A DNA stretch of 41,745 bases, taken from contig JAUYPY010000030.1 in NCBI GenBank assembly GCA_030697445.1, positions 1-41,745 on the forward strand. The letters are read 5' to 3'. The position numbers and the translations under genes are program-made. This document shows positions 1-7,704 of the stretch, piece by piece (positions within the stretch are counted from its first letter, which is position 1; each line of letters starts with the position of its first letter). This DNA comes from a bacterium (lineage in GTDB: Bacteria; Patescibacteriota; Minisyncoccia; Phycocordibacterales; UBA10002). The notes under the pieces were generated by a model, which saw only the letters and a program-made list of their open reading frames with translations, was not told where the DNA came from and ran no database searches.

Positions 1-1443
1 AGGACTCGCGTGTCGTACCGGCTGAAATGCCTCCTGCCTTCGCTCTTGCCCCCATTGTTGTTTCCGTTCCTGCCAATACCCTTTTCCGCGATTATCGTGT
101 GGAGGAACGTTCGGACGTCGGTCTGGAGTCGGCATAGGCGCAATAGGTGCGCTTGGAGCATGCCATACTTTTATTTTCTCTTCCACCACTGCGCGCGGAA
201 TCGCAAATTGCCGTCGCGATGCAGCAATCACTTGCGCCTTGAAACTTTCTTTCGGAGGCGCTATGGGAGGCAGAGTCGTTGCTGAAAACGGCGGCGAGGA
301 AATGCCGTCTATCATTAGTTTCAAGTAAATCTGCACAAAACCAAGATTCACTAAATCCTCCGCCAGAAATTGCGGAGCAAATTCTTTTTCCAAAAACTCC
401 GCATCGCGCGCACCGACACGGAATGTGACCATAGTGCCAATGTTACCGAACACGGCCGCGGCGACCTCCTCTTCCATTTGCTCAATGTATTGGTGCGCAA
501 TCGTGAGCGCTAGCTTGTACTTGCGCGCTTCGGAGAGAATGTCCGCAAAGCTCTTGTTCGCAAACGACTGAAACTCGTCTACATACAAATAACACGGGGC
601 GAGGTTTTTTGCTGCGAGCTCCGGCACATCGGCGCGCGACATCGCAGCAAGGTACATTTTGGTTACAATCATGCTACCCAAAAGCTTCGCATTCCCATCG
701 CCCACGAGGCCCTTGGAAAGATTGACGATAATAATTTTCCGCGCGTCCATCATTTGCCGTAAATCAAAACTGGATTTTTCCTGCCCGATGATGTTGCGTA
801 TGAGCGGGTTTGAGGTAAATTGACCGATTTTATTTTGAATAGCTGGAATTGCTTCTGCGGCAAATCGTTCCGTATATCCGGCGTATTCTTTTGTCCAGTA
901 TGTTTTAACGGATGGGTCGGTAATACGGGCGATGACTTTCTGACGATAATCCTTTTCTGCCAACATTCTGTTTACTCCAAGCAGTGTTGCTCCGGGATAT
1001 TCGAGAAGCGCCAAAATAGTGTTTTGCAACATATATTGCATTCTGTCGGAGAAACTCTCTTCGCCAAAGAGTTTTTTGAAGGCGCTCATCAGCCCGCTGA
1101 CCACGAGGTGCCTTTTTTCCGGACCGATGTCCTCCATTATGTTAAAGGAGACGGGGTGTTCCAAATCAAACGGCGCAAAGTAGAGCACGTCATTCACGCG
1201 CTCTTTCGGAATGTAATCCAAAAGCAATTCTGCCGACTTGCCGTGCGGGTCTATAAAAGCCAAACCGTTGCCGGACTGGATATCCTGAATCGCCATATTC
1301 TCAAGAAGCGTGCTTTTGCCCATGCCGGTTTTGCCGATGACATACATATGGCGCGAACGGTCTTTTTCTTTAATGCCAAACGGAATGCGCCTGCCGCGTG
1401 CGTCGGTTTGTGCGAAATAGGTAATTCGTTCGCCGGAAGACAT
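1..1443 (-). CDS. TraD/VirD4-like type IV secretion ATPase, C-terminus cut by window edge
   Basis: This is a P-loop ATPase of the TraD/VirD4 coupling-protein and DUF87 superfamily, which moves DNA or protein through envelope machines. The 481 visible residues contain Walker A GKTGMGKS at about 37-44, a Walker B motif LYVDEF at about 286-291, and a sensor-like stretch LTIAHQYIEQM near 313. The C-terminal part visible is rich in Pro, Arg and Gln and looks disordered; the reading frame is still open at base 1. There is no N-terminal membrane anchor, unlike classical TraD. I chose the ATG at 1443; another in-frame ATG lies at 1452. A terminator upstream separates it from the preceding gene. Family assignment is firm, the transported substrate is unknown. 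Confidence 0.85.
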   Translation of the reverse strand, partial: MSSGERITYFAQTDARGRRIPFGIKEKDRSRHMYVIGKTGMGKSTLLENMAIQDIQSGNGLAFIDPHGKSAELLLDYIPKERVNDVLYFAPFDLEHPVSFNIMEDIGPEKRHLVVSGLMSAFKKLFGEESFSDRMQYMLQNTILALLEYPGATLLGVNRMLAEKDYRQKVIARITDPSVKTYWTKEYAGYTERFAAEAIPAIQNKIGQFTSNPLIRNIIGQEKSSFDLRQMMDARKIIIVNLSKGLVGDGNAKLLGSMIVTKMYLAAMSRADVPELAAKNLAPCYLYVDEFQSFANKSFADILSEARKYKLALTIAHQYIEQMEEEVAAAVFGNIGTMVTFRVGARDAEFLEKEFAPQFLAEDLVNLGFVQIYLKLMIDGISSPPFSATTLPPIAPPKESFKAQVIAASRRQFAIPRAVVEEKIKVWHAPSAPIAPMPTPDRRPNVPPHDNRGKGYWQERKQQWGQERRQEAFQPVRHASP

Positions 1444-1464
1444 AGTGCGCATAGTATAGCAAAG

Positions 1465-1499
1465 AAAAAAGGTCCAGCGCAGTGCACGCAGGACCTTTT
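1465..1499 (-). terminator. Rho-independent terminator
   Basis: A hairpin with nine-base arms (AAAAGGTCC / GGACCTTTT) is followed on the minus strand by TTTTTT. It closes transcription coming from the small 66-codon gene and insulates the ATPase gene. Confidence 0.8.
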
Positions 1500-1506
1500 G
1501 GGGGCA

Positions 1507-1707
1507 TCAACGCATCGAAACGCGCATATGTTGCGGCGCGCGGCGCGCTGGCTCAGCAAATCGAGGCGGGGGCGGTGTTTTCTGTTTATGCTCCGCAAGG
1601 AGTGCGGTTTTTTCTTCCATTGCCTTTCTTTCCACTTCTCGCTGAATCTGTTTTACCTCTTCTTCAGTGATACTTCTTCCGTTTAGAGAATACCGTACTG
1701 CTGACAT
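1507..1707 (-). CDS. Small hypothetical protein (66 aa)
   Basis: I do not recognise this protein. It has a charged helical middle (residues 14-40, EEEVKQIQREVERKAMEEK, likely coiled coil) and a Pro/Arg-rich tail. It sits between two minus-strand terminators, so it would be a single-gene unit, and it has a good terminator right after its stop. No clear promoter or ribosome binding site is visible before the ATG. The low-complexity tail could also arise by chance in GC-rich sequence. Confidence 0.45.
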   Translation of the reverse strand: MSAVRYSLNGRSITEEEVKQIQREVERKAMEEKTALLAEHKQKTPPPPRFAEPARRAPQHMRVSMR

Positions 1708-1749
1708 AATGATTTATTTTTTCACCGCTTTGACCAACCAACGAGGAAC

Positions 1750-1776
1750 AAAAAAAGACACTACACCGTGTCTTCA
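1750..1776 (-). terminator. Rho-independent terminator after the DUF4015-like gene
   Basis: Arms AAGACAC / GTGTCTT enclose TACACC, followed by seven T on the minus strand. It lies 31 bases past the stop of the putative glycosidase gene. Confidence 0.8.
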
Positions 1777-1806
1777 TCCTCTAACGCAGAAGTGTACGCC
1801 TCCCAT

Positions 1807-2952
1807 TTATTCTGTCAACAAAGCATCCTGTGTATATCTATTTGACGGATTCCATAACATCCAACTTGTAAAGCCCGCATCATAGGTTGCTTGAATCTGC
1901 GCGCGCACCATATCCGCTGTATAGTCGGCGCCTAAGTCAAAATCCTGAAGCCACGGGCGGATTTTCTCCGGAGTTGTGGAAGCGCGGTCCCACGCGCGGT
2001 CAAGCGAATAGCGAATCACGCGATACGGCTCCGCCGCTGGATTTTGTATGCCGAGAAAACCAGTGGGGTAATGCGAAGGATAGACCATGGGGGCCACATA
2101 ATCAAAATGTTTGAGCGCTACTTCAAGCACTTGCCCGATATTCAAATCATCTTTGTTGGTTGTGGTCATGCCAAATAGGTCGGCGGAAATAACCGCGCCG
2201 GTTGGTTTAAGTTCTTGCGCAAGAAAAGAAAAGAACTCGCCAAGCACTTCGCTTTTAACGCGCCCACTACTCCACGGATACGCGATGTCGTTCATATCGC
2301 CATCAGACGGAAAACGAACATAGTCAAAATTGAGTTCGTCAAAGCCAAGTGCATATGATTCTTTCGCAAGAGCAACGGTATAATCCCACGCTTCGCGCGC
2401 GCCGACATCAATCCACGCCAAGCCCTTGCGATCGCGCCACACCACGCTGTCAGATGCCCTCAAAACCGCCCAGTCCGGTCGATACGCTGCAAGCTTAGGG
2501 TCTTGAAACACGGAAATGCGGCCGATAACATAAACACCCTTCTCGTGTAGTCGTTCAATAAACTCACGAATATCCGGAATGCGGTTTTCCGACGCATCAA
2601 CTGCCGTCAAAATTGGATTTTCAACAGAAAATGCGATTGTGCCGCTGTAGTCCTTTATATCAATTACGGCTGCATTAAGTTCGCTTGTATCCAAAAGAGA
2701 AATAAGAGCTTCACGCCGCGCCGAGTGCCCCGCCACATAACTTGTCATATACAGTGCTTTGAGCGGCTGCGGCGTTGCAATATGCGTCGCGCGCCACGGC
2801 GCAGGAAGCGCCGTGGCGGCGGTTGCCGCGGCAATGTCGTACACGACGTTGCCGCGTTTAGATAAAAATATCCATATTCCGAATACCAACGCGCCACAAA
2901 AAAGAACCGCTATAGCAAGGCCAGTTCTTCGTGCCGTCCGTAGTCGATTCAT
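1807..2952 (-). CDS. Putative glycoside hydrolase, DUF4015/GHL family
   Basis: A 381-residue protein with one N-terminal signal anchor (about residues 11-30) and an exported domain that matches the DUF4015 'putative glycosyl hydrolase' TIM-barrel family. Family hallmarks visible are VIDIKDYSGTIAF near 95-108, the segment LNFDYVRFPSDG near 207-218, VISADLFGMT near 254 and a C-terminal WMLWNPSNRY. The DYVRFP segment carries the acidic residues usually considered catalytic in this family. The substrate is unknown; a role in cell wall or surface polysaccharide remodelling is inferred from the export signal. It follows a two-TM protein gene by only 5 bases and probably shares its transcript. Confidence 0.8.
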   Translation of the reverse strand: MNRLRTARRTGLAIAVLFCGALVFGIWIFLSKRGNVVYDIAAATAATALPAPWRATHIATPQPLKALYMTSYVAGHSARREALISLLDTSELNAAVIDIKDYSGTIAFSVENPILTAVDASENRIPDIREFIERLHEKGVYVIGRISVFQDPKLAAYRPDWAVLRASDSVVWRDRKGLAWIDVGAREAWDYTVALAKESYALGFDELNFDYVRFPSDGDMNDIAYPWSSGRVKSEVLGEFFSFLAQELKPTGAVISADLFGMTTTNKDDLNIGQVLEVALKHFDYVAPMVYPSHYPTGFLGIQNPAAEPYRVIRYSLDRAWDRASTTPEKIRPWLQDFDLGADYTADMVRAQIQATYDAGFTSWMLWNPSNRYTQDALLTE

Positions 2953-2957
2953 AATAA

Positions 2958-3128
2958 TTAAGAGAGCGTGTTATCCGATTTTATTTTCCTATATTCCCTA
3001 TACGCGGAAATAAAAAGAAAAAACGACAGCAAAAATTGCGCAATAGTTTTCCACGACAGTGGGACACCGATAAGCGGTAATACCGCAAATACCACGCTTG
3101 CTATAAATACAGTGCGTATGAATGACAT
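2958..3128 (-). CDS. Small two-helix membrane protein (56 aa)
   Basis: This gene is 56 codons long. The protein begins MSFIRTVFIASVVFAVLPL and has two hydrophobic segments (about 6-22 and 28-42) separated by a short polar turn containing a Trp, then a Lys/Arg-rich tail, so a hairpin with both ends in the cytoplasm is likely. It stops 5 bases before the glycosidase ATG. A TATACT box (3138-3143) sits nine bases before its ATG, so the mRNA would have almost no leader. Small two-TM proteins of this kind are common in Parcubacteria; the function is unknown. Confidence 0.65.
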   Translation of the reverse strand: MSFIRTVFIASVVFAVLPLIGVPLSWKTIAQFLLSFFLFISAYREYRKIKSDNTLS

Positions 3129-3195
3129 AGTATTGGGAGTATAACATAATATTTTTTTATGATATACTTCATCCTAGATTTTGAGAAAGGAAAAA
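3129..3195. promoter_or_regulatory. Divergent promoter region
   Basis: Two TATACT boxes face away from each other: 3138-3143 on the minus strand for the two-TM protein, and 3162-3167 on the plus strand for the 151-aa gene. The plus-strand gene also has a GAAAGGA ribosome binding site about six bases before its ATG. The -35 boxes are poor. Confidence 0.55.
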
Positions 3196-3651
3196 ATGCA
3201 TGCATATCGTTGGGACAGGAAATATCTCAAAGACAAGCTAACAGAATTTGATGGCGGGCAGTTCTTAATGGACACAAAAGAAGGACTTATATTCAGGGGC
3301 GAGATAAAAGAATGCGTCATTCCGAACGACAAAGCGAGAAGGGTTTTGGTTTCTTTCAGTTGGCTTTGCGAACGCCGATTGTTCCTTGATGAGTTGTGGA
3401 AACCGAAGCCGCGATGGGTGCTTATCGAACCGCCGCATGGATCTTCGTTTCTTGATGTGGAATTTTCCTCCTATTACACGCAACAAGACGAAGATAGGGT
3501 AAAAATGTGGGGAACATTCGGCGAGGTATGTCGTTTTTTCAGAAAAGAGGACCATACGAATCTGATACGGGACGAAGACCGCATCGTGTCGTATTGGGAG
3601 TTGCATAAGTTAAACTTCTTCCGCGCAATTATTATTGCGTTTAAAAAGTAA
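3196..3651 (+). CDS. Hypothetical protein (151 aa)
   Basis: Not recognised. It is a soluble protein rich in aromatic and charged residues, beginning MHAYRWDRKYLKDKLTEF, with several short beta-like stretches (for example RRVLVSFSWLCERRLFLD) and no signal or membrane segment. A TTG five codons upstream also keeps the frame open, but the ATG at 3196 is preferred because GAGAAAGGA lies six bases in front of it. It is alone on the plus strand, with its own promoter, and ends in a bidirectional terminator shared with rsmI. Confidence 0.65.
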   Translation: MHAYRWDRKYLKDKLTEFDGGQFLMDTKEGLIFRGEIKECVIPNDKARRVLVSFSWLCERRLFLDELWKPKPRWVLIEPPHGSSFLDVEFSSYYTQQDEDRVKMWGTFGEVCRFFRKEDHTNLIRDEDRIVSYWELHKLNFFRAIIIAFKK

Positions 3652-3682
3652 ATCCGCCCCGAGCTTGTCGAGGGGCGGATTT
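3650..3682. terminator. Bidirectional terminator between convergent genes
   Basis: Eleven-base perfect arms (AAATCCGCCCC / GGGGCGGATTT) around a ten-base loop. The hairpin overlaps the stop codons of both the plus-strand hypothetical gene and rsmI. Confidence 0.8.
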
Positions 3683-4358
3683 AATTTTGCACTATCACCA
3701 CAAACTCCCCTCTTACTTTTTCTTCGTTTGTCTTGAAAAACTCCAAAAGCTCCGACGCCGAACCGCTTTTTATTTCTTCATGAATTTTTGTAAGTTCGCG
3801 GCAAATTGTAATGCGCTTTTCCGGTGCATGTTTTTGTAATGACTCCAGCGTCTTCAAAATCCGATGCGGGGATTCGTAAAAAATCATCGTGCGCTCCGAG
3901 GTGGCAATTTCTTTGAATAATGTCTCCCTCCCCTTCTTGTGCGGCAAGAATCCCAAGAATACAAAATCATGTACTGGTACGCCTGCTATTGAAAGCGCGG
4001 CCGTAAGCGCAGAGGCCCCCGGTACTGATTCTATCTTCACTTCTGGCAGGGCTTCGCGCACTTTCTGCACGAGCATCGAACCGGGGTCGGAAATCCCTGG
4101 CGTACCCGCATCCGACACCAGCGCGACATTCTTTCCATCTTGCAATAGCGCGCACACTCGTTCCGCGCTCACTCCGCTTTTTTGCTCGTTGTACGCAAAC
4201 AACTGCTTTCCAACTACCTCGTATTTTTCAAGCAGACGCTTCGTCATGCGCGTATCCTCGCACAAAATTACATCAACCTCTTTCAATACACGCAATGCTC
4301 GCAGGGTGATATCTTCAAGGTTTCCTATCGGCGTTCCAACCACAAATAATGTACTCAT
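3681..4358 (-). CDS. rsmI: 16S rRNA (cytidine1402-2'-O)-methyltransferase RsmI
   Basis: RsmI 2'-O-methylates C1402 of 16S rRNA in the decoding centre using SAM. The 225-residue protein has the tetrapyrrole-methylase fold signatures: LFVVGTPIGNLEDIT at the N-terminus, CEDTRMTKRLL near 34, VALVSDAGTPGISDPG near 78, VPGASALTAAL near 107, FLGFLPHKKGR near 127, and IFYESPHRI near 148. The open frame extends upstream, but the ATG at 4358 fits the family and overlaps the stop of the preceding GH3 gene as ATGA, which suggests translational coupling. Slightly short relative to many homologues, with the C-terminal extension missing. Confidence 0.93.
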   Translation of the reverse strand: MSTLFVVGTPIGNLEDITLRALRVLKEVDVILCEDTRMTKRLLEKYEVVGKQLFAYNEQKSGVSAERVCALLQDGKNVALVSDAGTPGISDPGSMLVQKVREALPEVKIESVPGASALTAALSIAGVPVHDFVFLGFLPHKKGRETLFKEIATSERTMIFYESPHRILKTLESLQKHAPEKRITICRELTKIHEEIKSGSASELLEFFKTNEEKVRGEFVVIVQN

Positions 4359-5479
4359 AAATTTGATTTCAAGCGCCATACACGAAGTACAGATTGATTT
4401 AAACGCTCCTCCGAAATGCGACCAGAAATAACTGCCCATTCAACGGCTTTAATAATCGGCTCATGCAGTTTAGTGGTATAAGTACTAATAATCATATCGG
4501 CACCCGCTTCAATGGCCTGCACAGCGGCTTCTTCAGTTGATATGTTATTTATTCCTTTTGTAGAGGCCATTTCAATGTCGTCGGTGATAATCACCCCATT
4601 ATATCCCCACTCGTTACGGAGTATGCCTGTGAGAAATGTTCGCGAACGTGTTGCCGGAACATCATCAATACTTCCATAAACAATATGTGCAGTCATCAAA
4701 GGCACTTCTGGTAATCTTTCAAGAGCGAAATGAAACGGCTCCAAGCTTTTTGAAATAGAAATTACTGTTTCGTAGGCATTTTTTTGATGCGGATCAACCC
4801 TAATCGCTCCGTACCCAGGAAAATGCTTAAAGACAGGAATCACGCCTGCCGCTTGATATCCGCGTGCCATAGCGACACCAAAATCCGCGGTAATGTTTGT
4901 GGTGGTCGCAAAAGTCCGGTCATATAAATAAGCCAGTTTATCCGGTACATAATCAAGTACAGGCGCAAAGTTCATATTAATACCTAGATTCTTAAGTTCC
5001 GTTCCTCTTTTTTGCGCCACACGAAATGCTTCTTGTTTATTTTTAATATCTTTCTCTGCGGTTAGTTCAGACAAAAAAGGGAAACGAACAACGGTACCCC
5101 CCTCTTGATCGACTGCAATAAAGAGAGACGGCACTCCGGCTTCAGACGCAAGTTTTTGCAATGACGCAGAAAGATTTCTGCTCTGTTCTGCGTTTTCTAT
5201 ATTATGTCTTAAAAGATTTACTCCGCCAATACCATACCTTGTTATCAATTGCTTGATATGTTCATCGGGGACTTTTGTCGCAAAACCAAAAATCATAAGT
5301 TGCCCAATTCGTCTTTCCAAAGAAAGATTTCTGATTTTCTCAAGCAGGACTTTTTCCTTGTCAATCGTCGGAGAAGCATCGATGTCGTCTTTTTGAAATG
5401 GAACTACATATCCATGAAATAAAAAAATGGGTGAAAGAACGATACCGAGCACCAAAAGTATTTTCAGATTTGTATTCAT
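4355..5479 (-). CDS. nagZ: Glycoside hydrolase family 3, NagZ-like beta-N-acetylhexosaminidase
   Basis: GH3 enzymes of this type release N-acetylglucosamine from muropeptides. The 374-residue protein has an N-terminal signal anchor (about 5-23), so it acts outside the membrane. GH3 landmarks: GQLMIFGFATKVPDEHI, VDQEGGTVVRFPFL (substrate pocket), GINMNFAPVLDY, KHFPGYG followed by DPH (the loop His of NagZ-type enzymes), and VIITDDIEMAS with the nucleophile Asp. A peptidoglycan recycling or remodelling role is inferred. A 28-bp near-palindrome lies 11 bases before the ATG, in the place of a promoter or operator, so this gene is a candidate target of the neighbouring ArsR-like regulator. Confidence 0.88.
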   Translation of the reverse strand: MNTNLKILLVLGIVLSPIFLFHGYVVPFQKDDIDASPTIDKEKVLLEKIRNLSLERRIGQLMIFGFATKVPDEHIKQLITRYGIGGVNLLRHNIENAEQSRNLSASLQKLASEAGVPSLFIAVDQEGGTVVRFPFLSELTAEKDIKNKQEAFRVAQKRGTELKNLGINMNFAPVLDYVPDKLAYLYDRTFATTTNITADFGVAMARGYQAAGVIPVFKHFPGYGAIRVDPHQKNAYETVISISKSLEPFHFALERLPEVPLMTAHIVYGSIDDVPATRSRTFLTGILRNEWGYNGVIITDDIEMASTKGINNISTEEAAVQAIEAGADMIISTYTTKLHEPIIKAVEWAVISGRISEERLNQSVLRVWRLKSNL

Positions 5480-5490
5480 ACATATTCACT

Positions 5491-5518
5491 ATTCTGATAT
5501 TCTCAAGAACATCAGAAT
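5491..5518. promoter_or_regulatory. 28-bp near-palindrome, copy 1 (upstream of the GH3 gene)
   Basis: Arms ATTCTGAT.TTCT and AGAA.ATCAGAAT flank a central CA. It ends 11 bases before the GH3 start codon. It is one of four full copies within 0.9 kb around the ArsR-like gene and is interpreted as an operator. Confidence 0.6.
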
Positions 5519-5535
5519 GGGTGGTGTGCCAATGC

Positions 5536-5823
5536 TTATTCTAATGTTCTCAAGAACTTCAGAACATACTCAGCGCGGTCGGTAAGTTTGTGTCGAATAG
5601 AAACACTGTCGGACTTTTTAAGCACCAAACCAGCAATCGCAAGACGGCGCAGGTGGTCGGCGGCAGTCTTATAGTTGATATCAAGCAGTTCAGTGATTTC
5701 ATCTACAGACATTTCCGGTGTATTCTTCAGAATCTCCATAATCTGAATGCGCCGATGATTTGAAAATCCGCGCACCAATCGCTCAAGCGTGCGATAATTC
5801 TTTGCCTCTTTATTTTTATTCAT
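5536..5823 (-). CDS. ArsR-like winged-helix transcriptional regulator
   Basis: A 95-residue DNA-binding protein of the ArsR/winged-helix type. Residues 12-30 form the first helices (LERLVRGFSNHRRIQIMEIL), 38-65 contain the helix-turn-helix (VDEITELLDINYKTAADHL), and 66-85 form the wing. There is no metal-binding Cys pair, so it is not a metal sensor of the classical ArsR type. The gene is bracketed by 28-bp near-palindromes: one upstream of its ATG, one overlapping its last ten codons and stop. Autoregulation and control of the flanking GH3 and NUDIX genes are inferred. Confidence 0.8.
   Translation of the reverse strand: MNKNKEAKNYRTLERLVRGFSNHRRIQIMEILKNTPEMSVDEITELLDINYKTAADHLRRLAIAGLVLKKSDSVSIRHKLTDRAEYVLKFLRTLE
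5538..5565. promoter_or_regulatory. 28-bp near-palindrome, copy 2 (inside the 3' end of the ArsR-like gene)
   Basis: Same consensus (ATTCTAATGTTCT on the left), with a less perfect right arm AGAACTTCAGAAC. It encodes the last residues VLKFLRTLE of the regulator and touches its stop codon. Confidence 0.6.
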
Positions 5824-5841
5824 AGTGCATCTAGTAGTTAT

Positions 5842-5869
5842 GTTCTAATGTTCTCAAGAATATCAGAAT
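5842..5869. promoter_or_regulatory. 28-bp near-palindrome, copy 3 (upstream of the ArsR-like gene)
   Basis: Left arm GTTCTAATGTTCT, right arm AGAATATCAGAAT, ending 19 bases before the regulator's ATG. The position suits an autoregulatory operator. Confidence 0.65.
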
Positions 5870-5898
5870 ACAAACTACAGTGCAACACGCAACACAAA

Positions 5899-6351
5899 TT
5901 ACTGTATACCAGCCATTTGCAATAACAAAGATACGGCGGGCCTATGCGGATTTGGAAGCGTGGACGGAACATACCATCCTGCTTCTGCGATTTCTATTCC
6001 GTCAACATGAAAAATGGGATTTTGCACTGTCGCACGGAAACAAACCACAGTATCGCGCTTGTGTTCTTTTCGGCTTTCATATTCTCCAATCTTTTTTATA
6101 CCGTCGAGTACAATACCAACCTCTTCTTTTATCTCCCTACGCGCCGCCTCTTCATAAGATTCGCCGCGATGAACACCACCGCCGGGAATCGTCCACTCCA
6201 GATGCGCGTATCCCAAACGAACCAAAAGTATTTTCCTCTCCCACACAACAAGCACTTTTACCCCACGCGTACGCGGTTTAAAAATAAACCAGTAAAGCCG
6301 TCGAAATGGATTTATGGTATTCCAGAACATGTTTATAAAGAATCTCTTCAT
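5899..6351 (-). CDS. NUDIX hydrolase
   Basis: A NUDIX family pyrophosphohydrolase; members cleave nucleoside diphosphates linked to another group. The Nudix box is complete: GGGVHRGESYEEAARREI followed by KEEVGI, with the REXXEE core. The domain starts at KVLVVWERKILLVRLGY and ends near WYVPSTLP. The N-terminal 25 residues are hydrophobic and aromatic (FINMFWNTINPFRRLYWFIF), possibly a membrane-associated helix. The frame stays open to 6405, where it would start inside the copy-4 palindrome; the ATG at 6351 avoids this and is preferred, though no ribosome binding site is visible for either. The substrate cannot be told from sequence. Confidence 0.85.
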   Translation of the reverse strand: MKRFFINMFWNTINPFRRLYWFIFKPRTRGVKVLVVWERKILLVRLGYAHLEWTIPGGGVHRGESYEEAARREIKEEVGIVLDGIKKIGEYESRKEHKRDTVVCFRATVQNPIFHVDGIEIAEAGWYVPSTLPNPHRPAVSLLLQMAGIQ

Positions 6352-6370
6352 ATTTTTGCGATATTTATTT

Positions 6371-6398
6371 ATTCTAATGTTCTTGAGAACATTAGAAT
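6371..6398. promoter_or_regulatory. 28-bp palindrome, copy 4 (upstream of the NUDIX gene), perfect arms
   Basis: The most symmetrical copy: thirteen-base arms ATTCTAATGTTCT and AGAACATTAGAAT are exact complements around TG. It lies 19 bases before the preferred NUDIX start and 16 bases from the murC stop. Confidence 0.65.
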
Positions 6399-6414
6399 AG
6401 ACCAAATCCTGCGA

Positions 6415-7704
6415 TTACTTACTAACTAATATATCTGCGACTTTGTTGGTCTCACCCGCGCCAAGTGTAAGAACGAGGTCTCCTGTGCAGGAGAGTTTTT
6501 GCGCACATACAGCGGCTTCGGCAAATGTTTTTACGAAATATGCGGACCGATTGTTTTTCTTGATTTCCGTCACTACCATTTCTGAACTGATGTTGCCCGG
6601 GTCTTGCTCACGCGCAGGATAAATCGGAAGGAGTATGACGGCGTCGGCGTGCGAGAAGCATTTCCCGAATTCAGAAAGGTGCTGTTTGGTGCGAGAATAC
6701 AGGTGCGGCTGGAATACGACGACAATCTTTTCCGTAGGAAATAGTTCGCGCGCGCCTTGTAGTGTTGCAGAAATCTCGGTCGGATGATGACCGTAATCGT
6801 CGTACACCAGCGCGCCATTTTTTGCCTTACCGCGATATTCAAACCGCCGCCATGTACCGGAAAATTCGGAAAGGGATTTAAATGCGGTCTTTTCTGGAAT
6901 CTTTAAAGCGCGAGCGACAGCGAGCGCGGCTTTTGCATTCTCAAGATTGTGTTTGCCGGGAACCTTTAATGTAAAATCTGTTGGAAATATCGGACATCCG
7001 ATGTTGGGGGCTTCAAACATCGGATGTCCGACAATAAAGCCGTCTTTCGGTACTTTCGCCGCAAGCTCAGCGAAAGCACTCTTAATGTCGTCCAGGTCTT
7101 TGTAATAATCCAGATGGTCGGCATCAATGTTGGTTATCACAAGAATCTTCGGCGACAAATTCAGAAACGAACGGCGATACTCGCATGCTTCTACTACTAA
7201 GTATTTACTTTTTCCGGCAATAAAATTAGTTTTAGTGTCATTTAAAAAACTCCCGACAATCACCGTCGGGTCCAGTCCTGCATCAATCATTATCTTTGCA
7301 ATCATCGCAGTCGTGGTTGTCTTGCCGTGCGTACCGGAAATCGCAATCGTGTATTTTTCTTTAGAAATAATCCCGAGCACTTCGGGGTATGAGAGCATCG
7401 GAATCCCGCGCTTTTTCGCTTCCGCAAACTCAGGATTATCGGGAGTTACGGCAATGGTATAAATTACCAAGTCGCAATCCGCTGGAACATTCTCGGCGCG
7501 CTGGCCAATTGAAACCTTCGCGCCGAGCTTCCGCAACTCTTCCGTTACTTCGCTCTCCGCCACATCCGACCCGCTTACACTTATTCCAACACCCTCTCGA
7601 CTACGCTCGGGGTAAAGAAACATCCGCGCGACGGCGGAGGTGCCGATCCCGCCGATGCCGATGAAGTGAACAGTTTTAATTTTTGAGAAATCTATTTTAA
7701 ACAT
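6415..7704 (-). CDS. murC: UDP-N-acetylmuramate--L-alanine ligase MurC
   Basis: MurC adds L-Ala to UDP-MurNAc in cytoplasmic peptidoglycan precursor synthesis. The 429 residues include the Rossmann entry HFIGIGGIGTSAVA (13-26), ATP loop SGTHGKTTTT (about 123-132), the DADHLDYY segment, and C-terminal FQPHLYSR and TLGAGE motifs. Two in-frame palindromic insertions are visible: PERSREG at 32-38, breaking the first Rossmann unit, and VGHPMFEAPNIGCPIF, encoded by a 42-base hairpin (6990-7031). It overlaps the end of murD by 13 bases, so the two genes form one transcript, murD first. Confidence 0.95.
   Translation of the reverse strand: MFKIDFSKIKTVHFIGIGGIGTSAVARMFLYPERSREGVGISVSGSDVAESEVTEELRKLGAKVSIGQRAENVPADCDLVIYTIAVTPDNPEFAEAKKRGIPMLSYPEVLGIISKEKYTIAISGTHGKTTTTAMIAKIMIDAGLDPTVIVGSFLNDTKTNFIAGKSKYLVVEACEYRRSFLNLSPKILVITNIDADHLDYYKDLDDIKSAFAELAAKVPKDGFIVGHPMFEAPNIGCPIFPTDFTLKVPGKHNLENAKAALAVARALKIPEKTAFKSLSEFSGTWRRFEYRGKAKNGALVYDDYGHHPTEISATLQGARELFPTEKIVVVFQPHLYSRTKQHLSEFGKCFSHADAVILLPIYPAREQDPGNISSEMVVTEIKKNNRSAYFVKTFAEAAVCAQKLSCTGDLVLTLGAGETNKVADILVSK
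6990..7031. repeat. Palindromic insertion in murC
   Basis: Sixteen-base perfect arms (TCGGACATCCGATGTT and its complement) around a ten-base loop, translated in frame within murC. Confidence 0.7.
7592..7613. repeat. Short in-frame repeat (PERSR type) in murC
   Basis: The CTCGACTACGCTCGGGG core, shared with variants elsewhere in the window (murD, sod, recJ, the third 23S intron), encodes YPERSREGVG here. Confidence 0.6.

Noticed and set aside
820..1686. Long plus-strand open frame (288 codons) opposite the TraD-like gene
   Set aside because: It is antisense to a gene with clear Walker motifs and runs over a terminator.
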